From JBNKDD01 sp050288085 (GTDB lineage: Bacteria > Chloroflexota > Anaerolineae > Aggregatilineales > UBA3940), in NCBI GenBank assembly GCA_050288085.1, contig JBNKDD010000328.1, positions 1 through 6,110 on the forward strand: a stretch of DNA of 6,110 bases, written 5' to 3'. Positions within the stretch are counted from its first letter, which is position 1; each line of letters starts with the position of its first letter. A model generated the notes under the pieces. The model was given only the letters and a program-made list of their open reading frames with translations. It had not been told where the DNA came from and searched no databases. Below, in pieces: positions 1 to 5,398 of the stretch. A program made the position numbers and the translations under genes.

Positions 1-60
1 GTTGTTTTGCAGCCGGTGCGGTACGAAATTGGCCTGAATGAGTATCAAGATTTTGGCTAA
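1..60 (+). CDS. possible C-terminal end of a convergent gene (partial)
   Basis: Frame 1 is open from the left edge to a TAA at 58-60 and encodes 19 residues (VVLQPVRYEIGLNEYQDFG). The codon choice and residue mix look protein-like, and the other two plus frames close earlier, at about base 37. The reading frame would converge with FabH, with the two hairpins at 77-118 lying between the two stop codons as expected for a shared terminator. The stretch is too short to assign a family. A run of 19 open codons is not rare by chance, so this is only a tentative call. Confidence 0.35.
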   Translation, partial: VVLQPVRYEIGLNEYQDFG

Positions 61-75
61 TTTGGTAACCCCCCT

Positions 76-92
76 GCGCTCCTCTGGAGCGT
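76..92. repeat. short perfect hairpin, left member of a tandem pair
   Basis: CGCTCC (77-82) and GGAGCG (86-91) are perfect inverted repeats around a TCT loop, and a G-T wobble at 76/92 could extend the stem. It sits three bases from the larger hairpin at 95-118. Together they occupy the gap between two convergent stop codons, at 60 on plus and 176 on minus. Neither strand has a clear T-run right after it, so a rho-independent terminator is not proven. Confidence 0.6.
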
Positions 93-94
93 CC

Positions 95-118
95 GTCCCC
101 CCTTTGCGAAGGGGGGAC
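95..118. terminator. strong GC-rich hairpin, likely bidirectional terminator or palindromic repeat
   Basis: GTCCCCCCTT (95-104) pairs perfectly with AAGGGGGGAC (109-118) around a 4-base TGCG loop, giving a 10-bp stem with six consecutive G-C pairs. It lies 57 bases past the FabH stop codon and about 35 bases past the possible plus-strand stop. The stem is stable enough to mark a 3' end, but there is no good U-tract on either strand. It could instead be part of a dispersed REP-like or MITE-like element. The inverted repeat is certain; its role is inferred. Confidence 0.5.
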
Positions 119-175
119 AAATCCAAAGCTCGTAACCGCAGGTGTGTTGGTGGATGATAATAGGGCCGCGATAGA

Positions 176-1309
176 CTACAGAAGTCTCAGCCGCTCACTG
201 ACAGACACCAGCGCATTGGTGGCCATCCCCTGCACAGCCCCGACCGTTCGCCGGGCCAGGTGTTTGGCCCGCGCAAGAATGAATAACTCATCCGCCAATG
301 AGACGGATACCTCAGAGTCCGGCCCTCCAATATGGACTACAGCCGATGCCCAGGTCAGCCCTGCGCCAAAGCCAACAAAGGCCAGTGTATCGCCTGGCTT
401 AGCCCGACCTTCTTCCATTGCTTCGGCGAGTGCAATCGGGATCGATGCGGCTGAGGTGTTCCCGTAGCGGTGGATGTTCATATAGAAGCGATCCTCCGGG
501 ACGTGCATCAGGCGGGCGGCGGCTTCAACAATCCGGTGATTGGCCTGATGGGGGATGAACAGGTCGATTTCGTCGGCGGACATCCCCGCTTCAGCCAAAG
601 TACGCCGCAGTGATCGCCCCAATACCCGCGCTGCGAACTTGAATATTTCACGGCCATTCATGCGGATGTATTGCCATTTATTGTCGATCACTTCCTGACT
701 CATGGGGTGAATCACCCCGCCGCCGGGGACTATCAGGTGTTCTTCGCCGGAGCCATCCGAACCTAACTCGAAAGCCAGGATGCCGGTTGGGGTATCGGAT
801 GCCTGCATGACGACGGCTCCAGCCCCATCCCCGAATAACACGCAGGTGGTGCGGTCTGTCCAGTCGATTGATTGGCTGATCTCTTCTGCGCCGATGACGA
901 TGATCGTTTTGTATGTGCCGGTCTGGATAAACTGTTGGGCGACGGTCAAGGCATAGACCCACCCTGTGCATCCGGCTACTAGGGTGAATGTCCCACATTT
1001 TGCGCCAAGTATATCCTGAATTTTGCTGGAGACCGGTGGGAGTAAATAATCCGGTGACGAGGTCGCGACGATGATCAGGTCTACGTCCTGAGCGGTGATG
1101 CCTGCTACTTCCATCGCGGCTTCGGCTGCTTTGGCCGAGATAAACGAGGTTGGCTCATCCGGCCCGGCAATCCGCCGCTCGTGGATTCCGGTGCGGGTTC
1201 GAATCCATTCGTCGCTGGTGTCCACCATCTGTTCGAGATCAAGATTAGTCATCACCCGCTGCGGGACATATTTGCCCCAGCCGGTAATTCGCCCATATCG
1301 CTGTGTCAT
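176..1309 (-). CDS. fabH: beta-ketoacyl-[ACP] synthase III with extended C-terminus
   Basis: Cytoplasmic condensing enzyme that joins an acyl-CoA primer to malonyl-ACP, releasing CO2, to start fatty acid chains. The thiolase-fold signature is complete. It has the N-terminal TSDEWIRTRTGI..RR block (31-46), the catalytic Cys114 in VAGCTGW, GDGAGAVV (160-167), His254 in PHQANHR, Asn284 in YGNTSAAS, and GFGAGLTW (313-320). All three catalytic residues (Cys-His-Asn) are present, so it should be active. The protein has 377 residues, while typical FabH ends near 320-330. About 48 extra residues follow VVHIGG, and they look helical and amphipathic with several Arg. The ATG is preceded by GGGAGGGGAGA, an excellent Shine-Dalgarno at 5-nt spacing, which fixes the start. 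The gene is preceded by the sigma/anti-sigma pair across a 96-base gap containing a hairpin. No clear promoter of its own was found, so readthrough is possible. Other FabH-like enzymes (KasIII of secondary metabolism) cannot be excluded. Confidence 0.95.
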   Translation of the reverse strand: MTQRYGRITGWGKYVPQRVMTNLDLEQMVDTSDEWIRTRTGIHERRIAGPDEPTSFISAKAAEAAMEVAGITAQDVDLIIVATSSPDYLLPPVSSKIQDILGAKCGTFTLVAGCTGWVYALTVAQQFIQTGTYKTIIVIGAEEISQSIDWTDRTTCVLFGDGAGAVVMQASDTPTGILAFELGSDGSGEEHLIVPGGGVIHPMSQEVIDNKWQYIRMNGREIFKFAARVLGRSLRRTLAEAGMSADEIDLFIPHQANHRIVEAAARLMHVPEDRFYMNIHRYGNTSAASIPIALAEAMEEGRAKPGDTLAFVGFGAGLTWASAVVHIGGPDSEVSVSLADELFILARAKHLARRTVGAVQGMATNALVSVSERLRLL

Positions 1310-1320
1310 TCTCCCCTCCC
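1310..1320 (-). promoter_or_regulatory. strong Shine-Dalgarno of fabH
   Basis: The minus strand reads GGGAGGGGAGA directly before ATG, with GGAGG at 1319-1315 and a 5-nt spacer. It is one of the strongest ribosome binding sites in the window and confirms the fabH start at 1309. Confidence 0.85.
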
Positions 1321-1357
1321 AGAATAAAGCCAGCAGACAGCAGTGTGTCTTGCTGGC
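1321..1357 (-). terminator. terminator-like hairpin between the anti-sigma gene and fabH
   Basis: On the minus strand GCCAGC (1357-1352) pairs with GCTGGC (1334-1329). After one bulged A, AGACA (1350-1346) pairs with TGTCT (1339-1335), leaving the loop CACTGC. The 11-bp stem is followed by TTTATTCT (1328-1321), a modest T-rich tail. It starts 49 bases after the anti-sigma stop codon and ends right at the fabH Shine-Dalgarno. It could terminate the sigma operon, act as a partial terminator letting some transcript into fabH, or be a leader structure of fabH. Confidence 0.5.
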
Positions 1358-1380
1358 CTAGCTTGACGTGCAGCAGTGTG
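1338..1380. repeat. 10-bp direct repeat CAGCAGTGTG, 33 bp apart
   Basis: CAGCAGTGTG occurs at 1338-1347 and again at 1371-1380, start to start 33 bp, about three helical turns. The first copy is inside the hairpin at 1329-1357. The spacing would suit a dimeric binding site upstream of fabH, but two copies of a 10-mer could also be a small duplication. Confidence 0.4.
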
Positions 1381-1405
1381 AGCTTGTATGTTTCACGTAG
1401 ATGTG

Positions 1406-1822
1406 TCAGGTTGCGGCAGCCCTCCGACGTCGCCCAATGCCGACGATGAAGGCGATAATGATCAGAACTGAGCCAACTAACCGCAGCACCAGTGCGGTGA
1501 CGGCCAGTACGGAGATAACCTTACTCAACAGGCTTGACTTCTGCCGGGCTTCCAGGCTGCGCTGAGACCAGGCACGTTTTGAGGCGTTCTGGGCTTCTTG
1601 AAGTTCGTGTAGTTTTCCCTTCAGATCAGACAGGAATTCCGGTGCTGGTTCAACCGGGGTCATCTTTTCGTAGACCCGGTCGGCCAGACTGAAGAATTTC
1701 TCCAGCCGCGGGGCATCAGTCTGATGATCCTCCAGCAGTACATCATCGGCGGTGTCTCCGGTGAGCAGAGTCTCCGCGTGTTTGTCCAGAATATCACCCA
1801 TCTTTTTTCTTTTGCCGAGCAT
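1406..1822 (-). CDS. small membrane-anchored putative anti-sigma factor
   Basis: 138-residue protein directly downstream of the ECF sigma gene, probably its anti-sigma partner. The first 100 residues are soluble and highly charged. The stretch around 41-70 (LADRVYEKMTPVEPAPEFLSDLKGKL) recalls the short N-terminal helix pair of anti-sigma proteins that accompany BldN-like sigma factors (DUF5667-type). There is one hydrophobic segment at about 101-130, interrupted by Arg114, and a basic end (RRRR 131-134). There is no HxxxCxxC zinc motif, so it is not a ZAS-type anti-sigma. Start choice: the open frame begins at a GTG at 1876 without a Shine-Dalgarno, whereas the ATG at 1822 has AGGAG 5 nt upstream, so 1822 is preferred. 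The gap to the sigma stop is then 74 bases. Two charged ends around one short helix make the topology uncertain. The anti-sigma role is inferred from context and weak similarity. Confidence 0.65.
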   Translation of the reverse strand: MLGKRKKMGDILDKHAETLLTGDTADDVLLEDHQTDAPRLEKFFSLADRVYEKMTPVEPAPEFLSDLKGKLHELQEAQNASKRAWSQRSLEARQKSSLLSKVISVLAVTALVLRLVGSVLIIIAFIVGIGRRRRAAAT

Positions 1823-1827
1823 TGCAT

Positions 1828-1832
1828 CTCCT
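1828..1832 (-). promoter_or_regulatory. Shine-Dalgarno deciding the anti-sigma start
   Basis: AGGAG on the minus strand lies 5 nt before the ATG at 1822. The alternative GTG at 1876 is preceded by CTTCCCTACCAACACA, which has no such motif. Confidence 0.7.
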
Positions 1833-1896
1833 GTATGTGTCCGTACCAATACGGGTTTCTTCGCTGATTCAAACACTGTGTTGGTAGGGAAGTTAC

Positions 1897-2520
1897 TCAG
1901 GAATCTTTCCGACCCCGCCGCGATTTTCGGCGTGTGGGTGAGGTTGCAGATCGCTCCATCCGTTCGATCTCTTTGCGGAGGGCGATCAGGGTGCGGTGAT
2001 AGAGGGATTTAACTGCACCCTCGCTGCGGCCCATAATCTCGCCGATGTCGGCGTTGGGGAGCCGTTCGACAAATTTGAGGATCAATAACTGCTGCCGGTC
2101 GTTAGGGAGATGGCGGATCGCTTCCAGCAGGAGGTCGGTTTCCTCGCGGCGTTCGGCGACATACTCTGGGGCTTCGCGTCCCAGTGAGCTGATGATCAAC
2201 TCATCGAGCGGGACGATCTTGCGGCGGCTGCGGTCGCGGTGCCAGTTGACGACCAGGTTATGGGCGATCCGGTACAACCAGGCGGAGAAAGGTACGCCAC
2301 GGTCTTCGTATTTGTGAATGTGCTGTAAAGCACGGTGGAAGACGCGTGCAGTCAGGTCTTCGGCTTCATGGTGATTGCCCGTGCGGTAGAAGACGTAGTT
2401 ATAGATACGCTTAACATACCGCTCGTATATTTCACCAAAGGCGTCGGGATCAATTTTGGCGAGTTGGATAAGTTCGTTTTCTTCCAACTCGGCTAGCGGG
2501 TTAATTTCTTCTTCTGTCAC
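1897..2520 (-). CDS. ECF-type (group 4) RNA polymerase sigma factor, BldN-like
   Basis: 207-residue sigma-70 family protein that directs RNA polymerase to a specific promoter set. Region 2 spans about 24-100: DPDAFGEIYERYVKRIYNYVFYRTG, then the core-binding AEDLTARVFHRAL (53-65) and the -10-reading WLYRIAHNLVVNWHRDRSRR (81-100). Region 4 spans about 131-186, with a helix-turn-helix at NADIGEIMGRSEGAVKSLYHR (156-176). Region 3 is absent, as usual for ECF sigmas. The combination YxRTGNHHEAEDLTARVFHRAL resembles sigma factors of the BldN group. The tail after 187 is rich in Arg/Lys (RRKSRRGRKDS), which is unusual and could contact DNA or RNA. The start is a GTG: an in-frame TAG at 2544-2542 blocks any longer form and there is no other Met before residue 163. 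No convincing Shine-Dalgarno precedes it. It is followed by the likely anti-sigma gene, the usual sigma/anti-sigma order. Confidence 0.9.
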   Translation of the reverse strand: MTEEEINPLAELEENELIQLAKIDPDAFGEIYERYVKRIYNYVFYRTGNHHEAEDLTARVFHRALQHIHKYEDRGVPFSAWLYRIAHNLVVNWHRDRSRRKIVPLDELIISSLGREAPEYVAERREETDLLLEAIRHLPNDRQQLLILKFVERLPNADIGEIMGRSEGAVKSLYHRTLIALRKEIERMERSATSPTRRKSRRGRKDS

Positions 2521-2671
2521 GGATGTATACTGCCCTGTCGGCTATGTGGGAAATTTAAAGAACCGTGTCTTTTCCCTATGCAGTTGGGCCATTTGATTTG
2601 AAATCTGTCGTCTGGCCTCACTTAATGTGTCCGGTGGAGTATACCCATCAGGGCAAGGCAAGGGCAACCAC
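2521..2671. other. intergenic leader of the sigma/anti-sigma unit
   Basis: 151 bases between the WD40 gene stop and the sigma start. It holds the candidate promoter at 2638-2667, a perfect 11-bp odd palindrome GATTTGAAATC at 2595-2605, and a GTATAC palindrome at 2525-2530, a few bases upstream of the GTG. If the promoter is right, the sigma mRNA has a leader of over 100 bases. No hairpin followed by a T-run was found for the WD40 gene. Confidence 0.5.
2638..2667 (-). promoter_or_regulatory. candidate sigma-70-like promoter for the sigma/anti-sigma genes
   Basis: TTGCCC (2667-2662) and TATACT (2643-2638) are separated by 18 bp. The -10 matches the consensus in 5 of 6 positions, the -35 in 4 of 6. 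The -10 lies in GGGTATACTC, the same ten bases found at the WD40 candidate promoter. No GGAAC-like ECF -35 was seen, so autoregulation by the sigma factor is not evident. Confidence 0.4.
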
Positions 2672-4681
2672 CTAGAGCCAATTCCACAGGATAATACTGC
2701 CATCGGCGGAGCGTGATAGGAGCTTAGTGCCGTCCGGTGACCAGGCAAAATCCTGAATGCGACCGGTGTGTCCGTAGAGCTTTTTGATCAGGATTCCATA
2801 CTCAATATCGTAAATGCCGATATAGTTCTCTTCCACGTTCCAGACCTCGAAGCTTGAGGACCCCATATCGATATGTCCATATCCAACTGCTAGTTTGCTG
2901 CCGTCTGGCGAGAACGAAAAACTGTCCGCCTGCACACCTGCCTGAGTAAGTTCCCAGAGAATCCGACGGGATTGTTGATCCCGGATTTGGATGGTAGACA
3001 GGTGTATTTCGAAATGCACCGGGTGGTCGTAAGTCTCTTCTTTCAGACTTACGCAAAATCGGCCTGCTCGATCTGGGTAGCAGTTTTTATCCTTATTGGG
3101 TTCATAGTCGTATCCAAGATAATAGGTGGTCGATGGGGCAAACCACTCTTCTACCTCCGAGTTATCCGTAATCAGGCCCAGGAATCTACCGGAAACGCCA
3201 TCCCATAATGTGCCGGTATCTGGATGGTCTGTTACGGCGAATCGCAAACCGTCCTGTGTCCAGAGAATGGTATTACCCTCTGGTCGGGTTTGGAGAATGT
3301 GCAGCGGTTTATCGCTTTCAATGCCGTAGTGAACCAGTGCATGGTTGGCCGCTACCAGGAATGTCTGATCGGGCAGCCAGACCGGATCAAAGGTCGGGTT
3401 GTCCCAATCCTCATTTACTCCCAGGTATTCGATCTCAAGCTGCCCGGTTTCGGTATTCCAGAGCGAAAGCGATCCGTATTCATACCCGGCAATGATAAGG
3501 TGTTGGTTATCGGGAGATAATGCAGTATCATGGACATGATCCTCACTGAGCGCGTGAACAGGTTCACCAGTGGCAATGTCCCAGATGATTGCGCAGGCTT
3601 CATTCGTGTCAGTACATGGATTACATGGACTGGTTGCCCAAGATGCACTGACCAGGCGAGTGCTGTCGCCAGACCAGGTCACATCTATGATTACGCCTAC
3701 TTCATGGGTCAGCGTGTGTAATAGTTCTCCTGTCTGGATGTTCCAAACAAAGACAGACTGCTCTCCTCCTAGCTCGGTGATACCGGTATAGGCCGCTAAC
3801 ATTTGCCCATCTGGACTGAATAACAGATAGGAGAGCCTGCTATGCTCATCGTGTTCGAGAACGTGTTGGGTAGCCCCAGTTTGTGCATCAATTAGATAGA
3901 CTGTTGACAAATGATCTATGTATCCAATGATTGAGCCGTCAGGAGAGAAAGTGACATGACTGGCATATTCACCATCTACTTCAAGGAATCTTTGACCGAC
4001 CAGGTTGGGAGTTTCTGTATTATAGAAAGCCAACTCATTGATTTTGCTGGAGGAGCCAAAAGCGCCGGTCGTAGTTGAAGGGCCTACTGCAATAACGTTA
4101 GCCTCTGGCGACCAATCAAGACTGGATACCGAATCCAAGAAGTCAAATTGTCGGAATTTCTTTTCACCTGTATTTACATCTAATAAAAAGAAGTCAGATG
4201 GTGGTGGAGATGAATACTTTATACCCCTGCCCGTTTGAACGGCGATATAAGAACCATCTGATGACCATTTGATCTGGCGAACTGGTTGGTCGGTATTGAC
4301 TGCCTGAATCTCTTCGAAATTTTCAGTGTCATACAGGTAAACACCAACCGTTGTTCCCACTGCGATGGTTTTTGCATCCGGTGAGAGGGCAATGTCCTGA
4401 ATAATCCCGGTGCCGATTCGAGGTTCTCCCTGTTTGGTCTTCGCACCTGCCGGGTAAATGGTTGGCACATCAGGATAAGTAAAAGGTGTGGCCTGGGGTG
4501 TCTCGACCGGTGTATGCTCGAGGGGCGGAGTGTTGGATGGTTCCGGTGTAGCTGATGGGGTGGGTGATTGTGCAGGCTGTGGTGATGGCTGTACTGTTGC
4601 CGTTGATGTTGGGATCGGTGTGGATGTGGCACAAGCGGTCAGGAAAATTGCCAGGGTAAAGGCTTTTACATGGTTATGCAT
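2672..4681 (-). CDS. secreted WD40 beta-propeller lipoprotein
   Basis: 669-residue exported protein. Residues 1-16 are a lipoprotein signal peptide (MHNHVKAFTLAIFL..) ending in the lipobox LTAC with the lipidated Cys17. Residues 18 to about 70 form a Thr/Pro/Ser-rich flexible linker. From about 92 to the end come roughly twelve WD40-like units, recognisable by the repeated (S/W)SPDG...LAVG...(V/L)WD/N.(D/E)TG pattern, which would make two propellers or one large one. The last unit ends SIILWNWL at the stop codon, so the C-terminus is intact. Such scaffolds bind partner proteins; no enzyme motif was seen. Two inserts carry cysteines: Cys353, Cys356 and Cys363 in one unit, and Cys533 and Cys543 in another, plausible disulfides outside the cell. 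Start choice: a GTG at 4696 adds five residues but lies inside the Shine-Dalgarno hairpin; the ATG at 4681 has GGGAG 8 nt upstream. By eye the gene is more AT-rich than its neighbours. It has its own candidate promoter and is probably a separate transcription unit. Confidence 0.9.
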   Translation of the reverse strand: MHNHVKAFTLAIFLTACATSTPIPTSTATVQPSPQPAQSPTPSATPEPSNTPPLEHTPVETPQATPFTYPDVPTIYPAGAKTKQGEPRIGTGIIQDIALSPDAKTIAVGTTVGVYLYDTENFEEIQAVNTDQPVRQIKWSSDGSYIAVQTGRGIKYSSPPPSDFFLLDVNTGEKKFRQFDFLDSVSSLDWSPEANVIAVGPSTTTGAFGSSSKINELAFYNTETPNLVGQRFLEVDGEYASHVTFSPDGSIIGYIDHLSTVYLIDAQTGATQHVLEHDEHSRLSYLLFSPDGQMLAAYTGITELGGEQSVFVWNIQTGELLHTLTHEVGVIIDVTWSGDSTRLVSASWATSPCNPCTDTNEACAIIWDIATGEPVHALSEDHVHDTALSPDNQHLIIAGYEYGSLSLWNTETGQLEIEYLGVNEDWDNPTFDPVWLPDQTFLVAANHALVHYGIESDKPLHILQTRPEGNTILWTQDGLRFAVTDHPDTGTLWDGVSGRFLGLITDNSEVEEWFAPSTTYYLGYDYEPNKDKNCYPDRAGRFCVSLKEETYDHPVHFEIHLSTIQIRDQQSRRILWELTQAGVQADSFSFSPDGSKLAVGYGHIDMGSSSFEVWNVEENYIGIYDIEYGILIKKLYGHTGRIQDFAWSPDGTKLLSRSADGSIILWNWL

Positions 4682-4688
4682 GTTCTCT

Positions 4689-4717
4689 GCTCCCACGAGA
4701 TGCTGGCTCGTGGGAGC
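4689..4717 (-). promoter_or_regulatory. 5' leader hairpin that covers the Shine-Dalgarno of the WD40 gene
   Basis: GCTCCCACGAG (minus 4717-4707) pairs perfectly over 11 bp with CTCGTGGGAGC (4699-4689) around a 7-base loop. The downstream arm contains GGGAG, the Shine-Dalgarno for the ATG at 4681, so the folded mRNA would hide the ribosome site. No T-run follows, which argues against a terminator for the upstream gene. A start from the candidate -10 at 4724-4719 would put the hairpin at the very 5' end of the mRNA. The inverted repeat is certain; translational control is inferred. Confidence 0.65.
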
Positions 4718-4718
4718 G

Positions 4719-4746
4719 AGTATACCCCGGTGGGGTAGGGCGACAA
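4719..4746 (-). promoter_or_regulatory. candidate promoter of the WD40 lipoprotein gene
   Basis: TTGTCG (4746-4741) and TATACT (4724-4719) are 16 bp apart. The -10 matches 5 of 6 consensus bases, the -35 4 of 6. It begins four bases after the stop codon of the upstream gene. A small inverted repeat, TACCCC/GGGGTA with a 3-base loop (4723-4737), overlaps the -10 and spacer and could be an operator. Confidence 0.45.
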
Positions 4747-4750
4747 AAAG

Positions 4751-5395
4751 CTAATTAAGGCGGATAATGGAAGCCTTGCGAATCTTCCTGGCTTTGTCGA
4801 GCGGCAGGGCAACGATCCGTGATTCGTCGCGGTGGTCGAGGGCCAGGGTCGTAAAGGGACTGGTGAATCCCCAGCCCTCGATCAGGCGCATGCGTTTAGA
4901 AGTGACCAGGTGCAGGATCAGCGCTTCGACAAACTGCCAGTCATCAACATGGCGATAGGGGTGGGCCAGGACAATCTGCTTGCCGGATCGGAGCAGCGCC
5001 CGGTCAACGATCCGCCGCCAGACACATCGGTTCAGACTGCGCTCGGCGGCGTCCTGCACCGATTTCGGGTAATGCTTCAGCTTGGTCTGGAGATAGCTCA
5101 GATAGGCTGAGTGGTTCATCACGGTGATTTCTGCCCGCCGGATGCCGCGCCGCCCCTGTTCGTCAATTTGATCGGTAACCAGCACCTCAGAGACGGCCAT
5201 CCGGCTGCGATCAACCGGGAAAGTCTTGATCGACCAGGAACCAAGAAAGCCGTCGGTTCCCCAACCCTGCCCACGCGGCATGGCCGTGCGCCAGATGGCC
5301 TTCAAGGTTGCGTCATCGAAGCCGTCTGTCGGCGGTTTGAAGTTATAACCTGGGCGTTTGCCGTCCAGGATATATTCGATCACCAATCTATGCAT
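4751..5395 (-). CDS. putative GTPase-associated protein (GAP1-like)
   Basis: 214-residue soluble protein without signal peptide or membrane helix, encoded 3 nt after the GTPase stop codon, so translation is probably coupled; no strong Shine-Dalgarno of its own was seen. I do not recognise it with certainty. The N-terminal part (about 1-95) has LVIEYILDGKRPGYNF...TDGFDD, then VSEVLVTDQIDEQGRRGIRRAEITVM. This layout recalls the N-terminal domain of bacterial GTPase-associated protein 1 (GAP1-N type), which is found next to small GTPases. The second half has IVLAHPYRHVDDWQFVEALILHL (141-163) and LIEGWGFTSPFTTLALDHRD (171-190), resembling the middle region of the same proteins. It is much shorter than typical GAP1 proteins and would be a minimal version. 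It most likely binds or regulates the neighbouring GTPase; whether it activates hydrolysis is unknown. It is not an MglB/roadblock protein by eye. Confidence 0.55.
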   Translation of the reverse strand: MHRLVIEYILDGKRPGYNFKPPTDGFDDATLKAIWRTAMPRGQGWGTDGFLGSWSIKTFPVDRSRMAVSEVLVTDQIDEQGRRGIRRAEITVMNHSAYLSYLQTKLKHYPKSVQDAAERSLNRCVWRRIVDRALLRSGKQIVLAHPYRHVDDWQFVEALILHLVTSKRMRLIEGWGFTSPFTTLALDHRDESRIVALPLDKARKIRKASIIRLN

Positions 5396-5398
5396 CGA

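Noticed and set aside
144..467. 107-codon plus-strand open frame at the end of fabH
   Set aside because: It is antisense to conserved fabH sequence, with a low-complexity Ala/Ser/Pro translation.
678..998. 106-codon minus-strand open frame
   Set aside because: It lies inside fabH in another frame, is rich in Arg, His and Pro, and has no family signal.
2519..2550. TATACA just upstream of the sigma start as a -10 box
   Set aside because: The hexamer 17 bp upstream does not resemble a -35 box, and the distance to the GTG would leave an almost leaderless message. The site at 2638-2667 is better.
4219..4632. 137-codon minus-strand open frame rich in His, Pro and Arg
   Set aside because: It is an out-of-frame reading of the linker and first repeats of the WD40 gene.
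4682..4696. GTG start five codons upstream for the WD40 lipoprotein
   Set aside because: The GTG lies within the Shine-Dalgarno hairpin arm and has no ribosome site of its own; the ATG at 4681 has GGGAG at good spacing and gives a normal short signal peptide.
4689..4717. Intrinsic terminator for the GTPase/GAP1-like unit
   Set aside because: The stem is strong, but AGAGAACATG follows on the minus strand with no T-run, and the arm carries the next gene's ribosome site.
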